Origin: Phymorhynchus buccinoides
Lineage: Eukaryota > Mollusca > Gastropoda > Neogastropoda > Raphitomidae
Reading direction: 5' to 3'
DNA length: 64,000 bases
Assembly (NCBI GenBank): GCA_017654935.2
Contig: CM065690.1
Span: forward strand, 15,792,995-15,856,994
Both the position numbers and the translations under genes were made by a program. This document shows positions 1 to 12,245 of the stretch, one piece after another (within the stretch, counting starts at the first letter, position 1; each line of letters begins with the position of its first letter). The notes under the pieces were generated by a model. That model ran no database searches, was not told the origin of the DNA, and worked only from the letters and a program-made list of their open reading frames with translations.

Positions 1-262
1 CACAACAAAAGAACCAGATCCATTTTGTTTGTTACTGCACTACAAAAAAAGAAAACGCTTCAACCACAATAAGTGAACTTCACCCACCCAATCCAAAATG
101 GCTTTTCTCCAGTATCTCTGCCAAAGAGGAATCACGCTGTTTTTACAGTTTAATTTCTAGGAAACCAGAGCAAAGTGAGTTTTCTGATCCTTGAAAAGGC
201 TGTCTTTCTGGTGATCTCGACATGTTTCTTGCAAAAACTCATCCGTCAGGGTCCACCTTTAA
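1..262. repeat. TTAA-ended inverted-repeat element, right part
   Basis: This is the right-hand part of an element also seen at 26462-26919 and 63364-63937. Shared blocks include the stretch around 160-180 (TTTCTAGGAAACCAGAGCAA) and the end at 245-262 (CGTCAGGG..CACCTTTAA). The left part lies outside the window. The TTAA edge and inverted arms suggest a piggyBac-type non-autonomous element, but no transposase is visible. Confidence 0.6.
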
Positions 263-904
263 ACATTCTTGCTACCCCCCCCCCCCCCCCTCCCCTTCCC
301 CGGTTGCCAATCGCTAACTATGCTAAGCTACTGTCGGCCACGCTCCACCCCACCCCTTCACTGTCGTCTGCTTAAGCCTTTGCAAAATCACAGAAGTGCC
401 TTGCCAAACTTGCTAAATCACAGCAAGTGCATTGTCAAAAAAAGATAAATTAAAAAATGCATTCATCATGATAATAACAAAACAAAAGTAAAATGACTGC
501 ACACTTAACATTTTTATGTTTCGCCTTTTTGGCAGGAAAAACCTTTTTTTTGGGGGGGGGAGGGGGGGGGGGAGTATACTGTGAAGCAAAGCTGTTCGTT
601 TTGCTATTACTCGGATATTAGAAACAACATTTTTTCTTTCTGTATTGCTTGGCATTGTAAATTCATCAAACCCTTTCTTTTGAAGAAATACTTACTTCTA
701 TCCTCACGTTCATTTATCAGTTGACTATTCCTTGACCCCGCCCCCTTTCTTCTTCATCCGTGTGCATCACACGACCGTTGAGAGACTCATGAATATGCTT
801 TAGCCTAGCAATCTGACCAAAAGCTATGGAAGCAGGGTAAGTCTCTATAGGCCTAGTACAAAGGTTAGCAGACGGACACAATCATTTGACAAAGATGAAC
901 ATGA
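263..904. other. No gene seen
   Basis: The stretch contains a poly-C run near 277-291 and poly-G runs near 550-572. I see no exon, conserved ORF or structural RNA in it. Confidence 0.5.
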
Positions 905-3062
905 GCCAAGTTTGGTTCTTTTCAGTTTTATTCACACAACCGTAGGCTGAGCCTAACCATACTCTCGTTGTGTTTATGACTCTATCTCAAAAGTCAAAGT
1001 CTGGTTTCTCTCAGTTTCATGACAACAACCCTAGGCTGATCCTAGCCCTGTTCTCTTCAGACCCTCGATCTCAAAGTCTGATTCTTTTCAGGTTCATGAC
1101 AACCCAAGGCTGATCCTAACCCTATCATCGTGTTTATGATTCTCGATCTCAAAGTCTGGTTCTATTCAGTTTAATGACAACAACCGTAGGCTGATCCTAA
1201 CCCTATCCTCCTCTTCGTACGACTCTCGATCTCGAAGTCTGTTTTTTTTCCCAGTTTTATGACAATAACCCTAGGCTGATCCTGGCCCTATCCTATTCAT
1301 TTGTATGGCTCTCAGTATCAAAGTCTGGTTCTTTACAGTTTCACAACTACCCTAGGCTGATCGTAACAATATCCTCTTCATGTTTATGACTCGATCTCAA
1401 AATCTGGTTTATTTCAGTTTCATGACAACATGAATAGGCTGATCCTAACCGTATCATATTCATGATTGCGACTCTCGATCTCAAAGTCTGTTTCTTTTTA
1501 GTTTCATGACAACTCTAAGCTGATCCTAACCCTATCCCCTACATTGTTTATGATTCTTAATCTCAAAGTCTGGTTCTTTTCAGTTTAATGACAACAACCC
1601 TAGGCTGATCCTAACCCTATCCTCTTCGTGTTTCGGTTCTCGATGTCAAAGTCTGGTTTCTTTTAGTTTCATGGCAATAACCCTAGGCTGATCCTAACCC
1701 AATCTTCTTTGTGTTTATGACTTGATCTCAAAGTCTGGTTCTTTTCAGTTTCGTTACAACAACCCTCCCTGTCAACAACTTAAGGCTGATACTACCCTTA
1801 TTCTCTTCATGTTTATGACCATCAATCTCAAAGTCTGGCTTCTTTCAGCTTCATGACAATAAACCTAGGCTGATCCTAACCCTATCCTCTTCATGTTTAT
1901 GATTCTCGATCTCAAAGTCTGGTTCTTTTCAGTTTCATTACAACATCCTTAGGCTGATCCTAACCTTATCCTCTTCATGTTTAAGACTCTCGATCTCAAA
2001 GTCTCTTTCTTTTCAGTTTCATGACAACAAACCTAAGCTGATCCTAACCATATCATCTACGTGTTTACGACTCTCGATCTCAAAGTCTGGTTCTTTTTAG
2101 TTTCACGACAATAACCCTAGGCTGACCGTAGCCCTATCCTATTCAATTTTATGGCTCTCGATCTCTCAAAGTCTGGTTCTTTTCAGTTTCACAACAACCC
2201 TAGGCTGATCTTAACCCTATCTTCTTCATGTTTATGACCCTCGATCTCAAAGTCTGCTTTCTTTCAATTTCATGACAACCCTTGGCTGATCCTAACCTTG
2301 TCATGTTTACGACTCTCGATCTCAAAGTCTGATTCTTTTCAGTTTTACAACAACAACCCTAGGCTGATCCTAACCCTATCCTCTTCATGTTTATGACTTG
2401 ATCTCAAAGTATGGTTTCTTTCATTTTCATGACATCCCTAGGCTGATCCTAGCCTTATTTTCTTCATGTTTACTACTCTTGATCTCAAAGTCTGGTTTCT
2501 CTCAGTTTTTATGACAATAACCCTAGGCTGATCCTAACCCTACTCTCTTTGTGTTTACTACTCAATCTCAAAGTCTGGTTCTGTTCAGTTTTATGACAAC
2601 AACTCTAGGCTGATCCTAACCCTAAACTTTAAGTGTTTATGATTCTCGATCTCAAAATCTGATTTATTTCAATTTCTTGACAATGACTTTAGGATGAGCC
2701 TTGCCGTATCAGATTCATTTTTTATCGCACTCGATCTCAAAGTCTGGTTCTTTTCAGTTTCACAACAACCCAAGTTGATCCTAACCCCTCTATTCTTTTC
2801 ATGTTTACGACTCTTGATGTCAAAGTTTGGTTTATTTCAGTTTGATGACAATAACCCTAGGCTAACCCTAACCCTACTCTCGTCGTGTTTATGACTGTCT
2901 CAAAAGTCAAAGTCTGGTTTCTTTCAGTTTTATGACAATAACTCTAGGCTGATCCTAGCCCTACTCTATTAATTTGTATGGCTCTCGATCTCAAAGTCTG
3001 GTTATTTTCAGTGTCATGTCAATAACCCTAAGCTGATCCTAACCCTATCCTCTATTATTTTC
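905..3062 (+). repeat. ~85-bp satellite array, block 1
   Basis: About 25 diverged tandem copies of a unit of roughly 83-88 bp. Conserved segments are CTCGATCTCAAAGTCTGG, TTTTCAGTTTCATGACAACA and CCTAGGCTGATCCTAACCCT. Unit length varies by small indels, which suggests an old, degenerating array. The same unit resumes at 3836 and 4128. No coding potential is evident. Confidence 0.92.
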
Positions 3063-3830
3063 GTGTTTACATTACAGGAGTACATTTTATGTACTTGTGT
3101 ATTTTTATTTCTTTATCCATTTTGTCTCACTGTTTTAAAATGATTTTACGTTATAAGTGTTTTAAAATGCTATTTTATTAGTATGTGTGTGAGTGTCATT
3201 CATTTAATGTTTTTCCACTAATCGTGTGTGTCTGTGTGTGTGTGTGTGTGTGTATGTGCGTGTGTGCGTGTGTGTGTGTGGTGTGTGTGTGGGGGTGTGT
3301 GTGTGAATGTTTATTAATATTGAATATAATGTGCCTTTTTTGTGACTATTGTATGTACAAATTATAGTAAGTTGTTATTTTATGATGCATGCAACTGTAT
3401 TTCAGTCCTATATATCTCTGTCTCTGTTTGTGTGTCTCTCTCTTCTCTCTTTCTCTGTCTGTCCCTCTGTCTGACTCTCTGTGTCTCCATCTCTGTCTTT
3501 CTCTGTCTGTCTGTCTGTATGTTTGTCTCTTTCTCTCTCTTGTTCTCTTTCTCTCTCTATCGTTATAAGTGTGGGTGTGGGTGTGATTTGTTAATAGTGC
3601 GGCCTGGGCGTCTTTAAGTGTCCATCAGTGTGAGTGTTTCAAGTTGGTTGCGAAAGTGTACTGTAGATTATGTCATTCATTATTTGGGCGTGATTGAGAA
3701 ATTGACTGAGGGATCAGGGAAGGGGGGTGTTGGTCAATGTTTGATGTATACTTTTTGTTCATTGTGTTTACTATTCATTTTAGTGATTTCTGTAAAGCGC
3801 TTAGAGCTCTTAAGATTAGGCGCTATAAAA
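3063..3830 (+). repeat. Insertion in the satellite: microsatellites plus LINE/SINE-type 3' tail
   Basis: This block interrupts the 85-bp satellite. It contains a (TG)n run at 3222-3305, a CT-rich run at 3415-3560, and near 3793 the sequence GTAAAGCGCTTAGAGC followed by GCGCTATAAAA. That hairpin-like pair of AAAGCGCT / GCGCTATA motifs is the usual 3' tail of L2/CR1-type LINEs and the SINEs that share it. The retroposon body is not recognisable. Confidence 0.5.
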
Positions 3831-3835
3831 GTTGT

Positions 3836-4870
3836 CTTCATGTTTATTACTCTCGATTTCAAAGTCTGGTTTCTTTCAGTTTCATGACAATAACCCTAGG
3901 CTGATCCTAGCTCTATCGTCTTTGTATTTTGACTCGATCTCAAAGTCTAGTTCTTCCTCGGTTGTTTGCTTTCTGACGGCTTACAAAGATTCGCTCCCCT
4001 TGGATGGCTGGTCTCGGGTTATGCGATTTGAACAAGCCAGGGTGTAGCTGCGCTTTGGGATTCAGAATGAGCAGTGTAGGAGCAACGCCACTGTACGACC
4101 CAGCATATGGGACAGCAATAACATTTTAAAAAGTCTGGTTCTTTTCAGTTTCATGACAACAAACCTAGGCTGATCCTAACCCTTTTCTGTTCATGTTTAT
4201 GACTCTCAATCTCAGAGTCTGGTTTCTTTCAGTTTCATGACAACGCTAGGCTGATCCTACCCCTCTCCTCTTTGTGTTTATGATTCTCTATCTCAAAGTC
4301 TGCTTTTTGTCAGTTTAATGACCACAACACTAGACTGATCCTAACCTGATCTTCTTCATGTTTATGATTCTCGATCTCAAAGTCTGCTTCTTTTCAGTTT
4401 ACTGACAACCCTAGGCTCATCTTAACCCTATATTCTTTGCGTTTACGACTCTCAATTACAAAGTCTGGTTTATTTCAGTTTTATGACAACACTCCTAGGC
4501 TGATCCTAACCCTATTCTCTTCGTGTTTATGATTGTCAATCTCAAAGTCTGGTTTTCATCAGTTTCATGACAACAATCTTGGCCTGATCCTAACCCTATG
4601 CTCTTCGTGTTTACAACTTTCGATCTCAAAGTCTGGTTTCTTTCTGTTTCATGACAACAACCCTAAGCTGATCCTAGCCCTATCCTTTTCGTGTTGATGA
4701 GTCTCGATCTAAAAGTCTGGGGTTTGTTTTCAGTTTACTCACAACAACCCTAGGCTGATTCTAATCCTATTCTCTTCATGTTTATGACTCTTGATCTCAA
4801 AGTCTGGTTTCTTTCAGTTTCATGACAACAACTCTAGGCTGATCCTAACCCTATCATCTTTGTCTGGTTT
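3836..4870 (+). repeat. ~85-bp satellite array, block 2
   Basis: The same unit as at 905-3062: about 1.5 copies at 3836-3960, unrelated sequence at 3961-4125, then about nine copies to 4870. The order of conserved segments is unchanged. Confidence 0.88.
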
Positions 4871-6440
4871 CATGAAAATGTGTAAAGTGTACATTTGTTT
4901 CAATTGGTGCTTCTTATTTTTCATGTCACTCTCATTATGTGTTAACGAAAACAGCATTTTGTTATTTAAAAGCCTTTTCTGACATTGTGAAACAAAATCT
5001 TGGAAACGTGAACTCTCCATAAGTATATTTTTTAAACAACTTAGGATCACAAATACTTTGGAAGATGAATCTCATCTGCTTACAGAACTAAACCTACATT
5101 TTCAGCAATATAATATGATCTCGCTTTATTGCGTTGAACTTCTTTTTGTTCCTGTCTGAGCGATCGATGACAAACGTCTTTTATGACACGTTCATATGTT
5201 ATGTCACTTTTTCTCTTCTTCTTTCCTAAGGTAACCAACTACATCACGTTGAAGATATTTTGAAAAGACATGTTCATTATTATTTTACACTTTTGAAGTG
5301 CAATACAACACTGTTTAGCCTCATGTTGATCTTTGATCAACTGAATTTCTTGTTTCCCTTGACTTTTGTTTTCGATTCACTCTGGGCCTACTTTCGTTTT
5401 TCTAGCTGCCATTTTCAAGAGAAGCAGAAAACACTTATTATCAATTCCATTGGCTTTCGTATTTTTGACGTCATAAAATGGCTGCTTTCGTTGAGTGAAC
5501 AAGGCAAAGACCAACTTTTATTTCGCGTAAGTAATCCACCAAAAAAAGAAGTCAAACTCATCCAATGCAGCATAAGATTTTTTATTAGCATTGTATTATA
5601 CGTCGATACAATGTTTATCCAATTCATGAGATGCAAACTGCAAGTATCTAAAAGATTGGAAATTTACAGTGTTTGCATAGTTAGACTGTGTTCCGCGTGT
5701 TTTAGATCATGACCGTGTTTGGTCACAACCAGACTTTTATGAGTTATAGACTTACAACGACCTTAGTTCAGTCTATACTACTTTTGTAGTAGGCTATCAC
5801 ACACGTTACTTGCGCTCACGGAATGAAGCGCTTTATTATATTTATAACTCCTTTTTTAATTTTGAAGAACTAGAGAATTTCTGTTTGATTATCTTCAAAA
5901 TGTAGATAACTTGATATCTTCCTGTTTGGGCATGTAATTGTAAACTTTCAACTTCAGGGGGGAACTTCCCTCAATCCGTTGGCATTATCATTGAGTGAAG
6001 CTGAAGATCAGGTTTAACGTTTGCTCGGCTGCATGTAGCACATGCACATACGAAAACCATTAAGCAACCATCATCGATTGCATAGAGGGGGTACAGAGAA
6101 GATTTTCCAAAAAGATTCAGGGTACCAACAACATGAGTTGTTGAGTTGAAGGGCAGGAGCTGTGCCAGTCGGGGTTCGCCTCCGGGGACCGCTACAGTAG
6201 CTGGATTGGGCTAATTAAAAGAAAGGCTATGGTCCACTTTTTTTTTTCTTTACAAAAAAAAGAAGCAGATCCACACTAGGTTTATTTTATGTTCCTTTTC
6301 CATTGGGCTACTTCTATTTCCTCAGCTTTCTAATTTCTTGTCTTCTTACTACCCCCCAAAGTGCAGCAGAATCTTCAGCCTGATGAAGTTGGCTGCCTGA
6401 GGCGACGAAGACGAGAGTTATGAAGAAAGGTTACAGTGTA
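4871..6440. other. No gene or repeat recognised
   Basis: AT-rich sequence. The longest open frame (5260-5712, +) has no recognisable domain and no clear splice context, so I do not call it a gene. Confidence 0.5.
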
Positions 6441-6452
6441 TATTATATATAG

Positions 6453-7000
6453 AAATTACCGAGCTTGGAGTTGGAGTATAGAAGATTAAGAGGCGATCTC
6501 ATTTGAAGTGTATAAAATTCTGCATGGCCTCTATGATCATCACAGTAACTGCAATTGAGTACAAAAGTCGAAACATTTACTAACTTTGTGTGAGGAGGAT
6601 AGAACCCGAGGACATGATCAGGGACCCCCATTTGGAGGTCTATGTATGAAGTACTAAAATTCTAAAGGACCCTCTAAAATAATGTGCAGGGGGTCCCAGG
6701 GATGCACTCAAAAAAATCTTTTTAGCATTCACAATGCCACTGACTGACGGAGACCTATCCCACCTCTAGGACCCTCTATTCTGTAAGTGAAGGAGTCTCT
6801 GGGACCCCTTGTTTTGTGGGATGATTGGGAGCCCCAGTGATTATAATAAACTCTTCAAGAAAACCACTAACACTAAATTGGCACAAACTTTCTTTACTAA
6901 CCGGATAATTAATGCATGGAATGATCTTGCTAACGAGGCAGTAAATGCAAAATCATTAAATCAAATGTGTTTAAAAATTCATTAGATAATGATCATAATC
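6453..7000 (+). pseudogene. LINE reverse-transcriptase C-terminal remnant, split by a MITE
   Basis: The + strand reads KLPSLE, then YRRLRGDLI, then after a one-base frameshift EVYKILHGLYDHH. It resumes after 6838 as LFKKTTNTKLAQTFFTNRI and NAWNDL. This series (RR.RGD.I.VYKI.. followed by FF.NR....WN.L) is the C-terminal tail typical of CR1/jockey-type non-LTR retrotransposon ORF2. The frameshift and the 6619-6837 insertion make it dead. Confidence 0.75.
6619..6837. mobile_element. hAT-like MITE inside a LINE remnant
   Basis: The element begins CAGGGACCCCC and ends GGGAGCCCCAG, and it is built of GGGACCCC-type blocks. It is homologous, in opposite order, to 61294-61502 (perfect 10-bp TIR CAGGGCTCCC) and partly to the end of the hAT relic near 32530-32610. 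It separates the GHD and KLFKK parts of the LINE frame. A clean 8-bp target duplication was not resolved. Confidence 0.55.
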
Positions 7001-7850
7001 ACTTTCAAAGCATTATTTATGCAGTAAATCTTACTAAGTTGGATCAGTAGAATAACACAACTGCTAAGTAGTAAGTAGCCATCGGTTTTCGCAGATCATC
7101 TATCTATATATTACCAACTAACATAATGAAATTACTGTGGAGAGGGCAAGAGGCTAAAAAAGCTTACATAGCCTAAATTCATATCATATCATATAAAGTT
7201 GTGTGTGAGTGAATAATAGTTCGGCCGAATGCTGAAGACATTGTACATGGATACCAAATTCCACAATAAATTTAGTGTTTAGTAAAGACTAGACACTATA
7301 TGCATTGCATTACAATGGTACAGAATGGTGTAAATACCTAATTATTAGTAATAATCAAAACACTGAATGGTGAAAATGGTTGCAAGTCAACTCGCGAGTT
7401 GGCAAATAGACGATTTGACCGATAATGGTCAAGACATGGAAACAACCGAAAGTGTGTTGTTACGATGTAATTAGTGCTGTTGTAAATTAACCCTGTTGCA
7501 TTTATTCCGCCCAAAACCGCCCAGCCGGAAGTTGTCTCTGTGTATTCAAGCCACCCAAAACCGCCCATATCTTGCCCCCACTCTGAGACCCCCTCTATTA
7601 AATGGCATTTCCCTCAAGCACTAAGTTCTGGCTTGTTATACATGCGCTATAAAAAAGCTTCTCACTTGCAGTGATGTGATAGTAACTGTATGGTGCTCTG
7701 TGTGCTTCAAAAGACAGATTTTCCCGAAAATGTGTGAAAAAATTTGAACACTACAAGAAGTTTCTTCTGTAACAAATGTGAATGCAAGAGGGTTAAATTA
7801 TCTTGGTAATCTGTGTAATGCTTTCAGTTTCACCATTCATCCCTATTAGT
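7001..7850. other. No gene recognised
   Basis: AT-rich sequence with no supported exon. The minus-strand frame at 7338-7568 shows no known domain. Confidence 0.45.
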
Positions 7851-7854
7851 ATTA

Positions 7855-8560
7855 CTAGCGCAACTCCGAGTACCAGTAACGCCTAGTAACGGTAACGCCT
7901 AGTAACGGTAATGCCAAATACTGGTAACGCTGAGTACAGCAAATTTGAAGCGATTTGGTAAAGAAACGGTGGAGTTATAAGGCCCCGTTTCGCGTTGGCG
8001 CTGCTCTGAGAGTGATGCGCTCTCCCTAGTAACGGTAACGCCTAGCAACGGTAACGCCAAGTACTGGTAACGCTGAGTACAGCAAATTTGAAGCGATTTC
8101 GTTAAGAAACGGCAGAGTTATAAAGCCCCGTTTCCTGTTGGCGCTGCTCTGAGAGTGACGCGCTCTCCCGATTTTCTTCAAATTTGCTGCCAGGCTTTGC
8201 CCCGGTGACAGCAAGCCTGACAGCAAATTTGACGCGATTCGGTTGAAAACCGGCGGAGTTATAAGGCCCGTTTTGCATCATGCTGCTGTTATGCGCCTAA
8301 GTAATGGATTCGCTTCCGGTTTGGCACATTGATAGTCACCGTCCCCGGTCATATATCTGCCAAATTCGAAGGCAATCGGCCCAAAAACGCCAGAGATACG
8401 GGCGCCGAGAGGCAGGCGGATGCGCATTTCGCGCATTTGCGAAACCGCGCAAATGACACGGCCGCCTCGGTTGCCGTTGCCATCGCCCCGTGAGGGCTCA
8501 CAGCAAATTTGAAGCGATTCGGTTGAAAAACGGCGGAGTTATAAGGCCCGTTTCGTGTTT
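7855..8560. repeat. Cluster of short tandem and dispersed repeats
   Basis: Two partly repeated motifs dominate: GTAACGGTAACGCC-type steps (7875-7930, 8030-8070), and a block reading AGCAAATTTGAAGCGATT, then AACGG.GGAGTTATAAGG. The second block recurs near 7935, 8080, 8220 and 8502. The cluster is GC-richer than its surroundings and shows no coding frame. Confidence 0.65.
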
Positions 8561-8561
8561 C

Positions 8562-8574
8562 AGACAGACAGACA

Positions 8575-8641
<67 letters not shown>
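8562..8641. repeat. (CAGA)n/(CA)n microsatellite
   Basis: A few CAGA units are followed by about 31 CA units. Frames crossing it encode only Val-Cys repeats and are not genes. Confidence 0.95.
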
Positions 8642-8644
<3 letters not shown>

Positions 8645-9150
8645 CAGTTGGCTTTTTACTATATGATTCAGTGTTTTGACCATTTGGCATTATTCGGCAT
8701 CATTCTGTGTTTAGACGTACCCGTTGTTTGAAACAGTAGCTGCGGTTACGGGATTGTTGCAACACTCGGACCATGTTCAGGGATAGTAACACTTTTCCTA
8801 GTCGAATTTGTCATCAACAAATGCATTTTCATGGGTCGTATAATTAACATATGAAGGTTTTGTTAAAATATGGAATAGGGTTAGGGATAGGGTTAGGAAC
8901 ATATCAGAGTCAATGTTAGTAGTTTTTCAAGATACTTGTTCACAATTTTTGCGTCCCGTGTTTGAGCCCCGTAACCGTAGCCTGGAGAATGCAAGTTGCG
9001 GACCTGTAACCCTAGCCTCTACCTATTTGAAATCTATTATAATGTAACTAACTAAACCTATTAACTAAAGTAGGTTTAACTTGTTATCCATCCGTCTGCG
9101 TCATCACAGACATGCAATATTGATGGCTTACATATATTTTTGTGATAGAC
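8642..9150. other. No gene recognised
   Basis: Contains a short GGGTTAGGGATAGGGTTAGG stretch near 8879-8898, telomere-like but far too short to be a telomere. Nothing else was identified. Confidence 0.5.
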
Positions 9151-9162
9151 TGATGTGATACC

Positions 9163-9500
9163 CCTATGTGCTTAAATTACAACATTCTTAATCTTATTTG
9201 TGTTGATTCCAAATCTGTCGAGCATTACAATCTTTGCAGCATTGGGATAGTAAAGCATGAAGAGATTTGCTGTTTCATATACATCATACATTTTTATGAT
9301 GATGAAGGGAATAAATGTAGATTTTTGTTGGGTCCCTTCTCATTGTGGGTTGAAATGGAATGAAACAGCAGATAGTCTTGCTAAGCTTGGAGCTAAACGT
9401 CATTCTGATACCGATTTTAATCATATCCTAAAGATGTCTTTGGTTGAATTTTTGTTGATTTTGGAAAAGTCTGTTCACGATAGCAATAGTGCATAAAAGT
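9163..9500 (+). pseudogene. LINE RNase H domain remnant
   Basis: One frame near 9195 reads CVDSKSVEHY. A second frame from about 9300 reads FCWVPSHCGLKWNETAD followed by SLAKLGA. The WVPSHCG..GNE.AD..AK pattern is the conserved C-terminal part of RNase H in I/jockey-type non-LTR retrotransposons, and DSKS matches its earlier strand. The two parts lie in different frames, so the copy is frameshifted and truncated. The Gly before NE is Trp here. Confidence 0.8.
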
Positions 9501-10254
9501 TATTGTATTTACTGAACTGCCCTCGTTATATATCCAAGATGATTATAAAACTAAAGATAAAAGCATGGAACACTAATTATCTTAAAGGGATCAATCTTGT
9601 CACATGACATCATAGGAATTTCTGCAAGAGTGGAACTGGAAGCAGAATACTAAAGCCAATAGGAATTGTTCAGAAATAATTAAGGGGAGTAATTTCATGG
9701 TGTGTGGGAGTGATCTTGCCTAATTCAATCAGTCAAACAGGGGAAGTCACTCTACCATCAGCTCCCGTAGCCTATAGAATCATGTGTACGTGTTTGAGCA
9801 GACATACCGCACTTAGAACAACGTGCGTCATTCTAAAAATTTATATTTGTACTTCACATTTTGCAAGTTCTATCACTGGCCACCCCTAATTTTTCTTTTT
9901 AAAAATGTGAAAGTCGCTGACTCACATCCTGTGGTTTCAAGCTTCGACACCATTGTTGCATTGTTGCTATAGTATTTGACCAAGTAATGGAGGTAAACAA
10001 CTCTAATTTTCACAAAGTGCTCTCCCCTAGTTTTTTCTCTCCGAAAATCGTCTATTTAAGTAACATTGAGTAGACTGACTGTGAAACATCCTGTTATGTC
10101 GCACTTCACGTTTAGTGTTGCAGTCAGTAATGACAATGTTGTTACACTATGCTTGGCCCTGGCAATCTGCTCGGCTCAAGTGAATGGCAAGGGGTGGCTG
10201 CTTTGTCAGTGTCAGTGCTATGTAAGGCAGTTAGTCAGCCTGCAGCTGGACTCA
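9501..10254. other. No gene recognised; probably LINE-derived at its left
   Basis: Sequence to about 9690 may continue the LINE. The rest has no recognised feature. Confidence 0.4.
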
Positions 10255-10255
10255 A

Positions 10256-10375
10256 TCAGTGACTGCCACAGGTGAGCGGTCCCTGAAGCTCTCTGGAATC
10301 AGGCAGATGTCTCCTGTTGGCAGTGTTTATCCCACATAAGATAGGTGCCCAGAGAGTGACCCTGTGTAATACTAA
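10256..10375 (+). repeat. Short interspersed repeat D, copy 1
   Basis: Shares CAGATGTCTCCTGTTG, a GCACCCAGAGA-like block (GTGCCCAGAGAG here), CCCTGT and AATAGTGTA in the same order with 11265-11375. The two copies are clearly homologous but diverged. The family is unknown to me. Confidence 0.6.
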
Positions 10376-10386
10376 TAGTGTAATAG

Positions 10387-10460
10387 GGTATAATAATAAT
10401 AATAATAAACGGACACTTATATAGCGCTTTTTATCGAGCACAAAGCGCTTTACAATCAAC
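10387..10460 (-). repeat. LINE/SINE 3' tail, minus orientation
   Basis: (AAT)n is followed by TATATAGCGCTTTTTATC and then AAAGCGCTTTACAAT. Read on the minus strand this is the AAAGCGCT..GCGCTATATAA + (ATT)n 3' end shared by L2/CR1-type LINEs and SINEs. Compare 20415-20462 and 21424-21497. Confidence 0.65.
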
Positions 10461-10790
10461 ATTGAAACACGCACAACAGACACACACGCACGTACATGCA
10501 CGCACGCGAGTGAACGCGTTCTTGCACACAGGCATACACACACAGACCCACACACATTTAATCAAGCACACAGAAAACACATGCTCACTGAAACGCGCGC
10601 ACACTTACACAAACATACACTTGTACAAACATGCGCGCGCACAGACACGCACACTCATACACAAAATACACGTGCACTCACACTCGCTCCCCCCCTCTAG
10701 CCGAACACAATCTCTCCTGCATACACATACACTCATACACATGTATGCAAGCTGAAGCACATATACCCACACAGAACACAAGTATGACTA
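10461..10790. repeat. CA-rich low-complexity tract
   Basis: Interrupted CA/CACG repeats over about 330 bp. The overlapping His/Thr-rich frames are artefacts of the repeat. Confidence 0.8.
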
Positions 10791-11264
10791 GGTCATGGGT
10801 GAAAGCAGTTCAAGCATGCTCCTGAAAAAACTGATAGAAAGTCTTCAGGATTGGCCATTTTAATGTCATCCGGAACCACTGTCTTATAAAAATCAAACGT
10901 TTCTGCCAAAATTGATGGCTGATTAAAACAAGATATGATATGCAATTCTAACACTGCCCCTACTCATCTTGTATACACAGACACACACACACATCGGAAA
11001 TTATTTTTTACTGTGGGCACCTGAGGATTGGGAAGATTCGGAGAACATTGAAAAGTTATTTCAGGATTGAGAGAATGTTGTAATTTCACCCACGCTAGGT
11101 CTCGGTTGGTGTGTGTAGAAGCTCAATGAAACCCATCAGCTTGCGTTTACCGATTTAGCACCAGAAAGGGTGAAACAAGTAGACGACTAGTAGGGTTGGT
11201 CGGACTAAGAATGTGGTACATGCTCATGCTATGCACAGCGGTTGGCTGGCGACTGGAGTCGATA

Positions 11265-11375
11265 TTCTGCCGCAGGTGAGAAGCGTCTAGGTCCCAGGAG
11301 CCGGCAGATGTCTCCTGTTGCCGGTTGTTATCCTGCACAAGACAAGCACCCAGAGAATAACCCTGTAATAGTGTA
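11265..11375 (+). repeat. Short interspersed repeat D, copy 2
   Basis: Homologous to 10256-10375: GCCGCAGGTGAG, CAGATGTCTCCTGTTG, GCACCCAGAGAATAACCCTG. Confidence 0.6.
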
Positions 11376-11376
11376 C

Positions 11377-11511
11377 TTGTTGTTGTTGTTGTTCCCTGGC
11401 TTAAAGACTCCAGGGATCATCCCAACAGCCGAAGTAATTGAACACTATGGTACAAATGCACCAGCTAGGGATGAGAACATTACGTGTGTGACCATTTTTT
11501 GATTACCCTGT
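11377..11511 (-). mobile_element. SINE-like repeat C (CAA tail), copy 1
   Basis: It starts with (TTG)n, then CCTGGCTTAAAGACTCCAGG, and runs to ATGAGAACATTACGTGTGTG. It is the reverse complement of 16229-16396 and 57338-57500. On the minus strand it ends in a (CAA)n tail, so it behaves like a retroposon. No clear A or B box was found. Confidence 0.65.
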
Positions 11512-11865
11512 TCCCCGTGAGGATACTGGGGGGTCTTTCATAAAAATAGTTCCCCCACCTTCTGGAAGTTCTGTGCTTGTAACTTCCTCTAATCTGCCAC
11601 TCTCTTTGACTCTGCCTTTTCCCTTTGCTTACTGTCATCTGCTATCTTTCTGACTTATTCAAGTTATTGGTCCATTCTCCTGCCTTTTATTCCAAAAAAT
11701 CTTCCAGATAATTTTCCTTCTGCTTTGAGCTTCTCCGAAATCGGAATGTGTCGGCTGTATCAGTGTATGCAGCGGGGAGACCAGTGAAAACTGAAAACCA
11801 GACACATACGCACCTTACCCATTATGGCCATATGGCCTGGGAACGCAGAAGAAGAAGAAGAAGAA
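11512..11865 (+). mobile_element. SINE-like retroposon A (GAA tail), full copy with target duplication
   Basis: The element runs from TCCCCGTGAGGATACTGGGG through AACTTCCTCTAATCTGCCAC and GGGGAGACCAGTGAAAAC to GGCCATATGGCCTGGGAACG and a (GAA)n tail. It is flanked by a perfect 11-bp direct repeat, GATTACCCTGT, at 11501-11511 and 11866-11876. Target duplication plus a simple 3' tail indicates retroposition. Other copies lie at 21754-22070, 48361-48869, 53127-53430 and 59943-60240. Confidence 0.85.
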
Positions 11866-12245
11866 GATTACCCTGTAATAGTGTATGATTGGGCTCGTGT
11901 AAACCCCACCAGAGAGCATCAAATACTTGCTACTAATTTACAATTGAATTAGTCAGGGTGAAGGGATGATTGGAAGAAAAAAGGCTGGATTTTGTGTTGT
12001 AACGTAGTATTCACACAATCACAGCTAAACTAGTTTTCAGGCATGATGTGTTTTTTTAGTTTTGTAAAACAATAGGCATTTTTTTAGTTTTGTAATACAT
12101 ATGATATAGAAAGGCGTCGGAGTAAATGAAATGATGAAATAATTTATTACTACCTGTAATAGTAATAAGAAAAGAAGTAAAATTTCAAACTTTAGAAAAT
12201 GTATTTCTCTAAGCCACACACTATCTGAATGCACGTGAGTGAGCC

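Noticed and set aside
5260..5712. 150-codon open frame as a gene
   Set aside because: No domain, no splice context and AT-rich Phe/Leu composition typical of chance frames.
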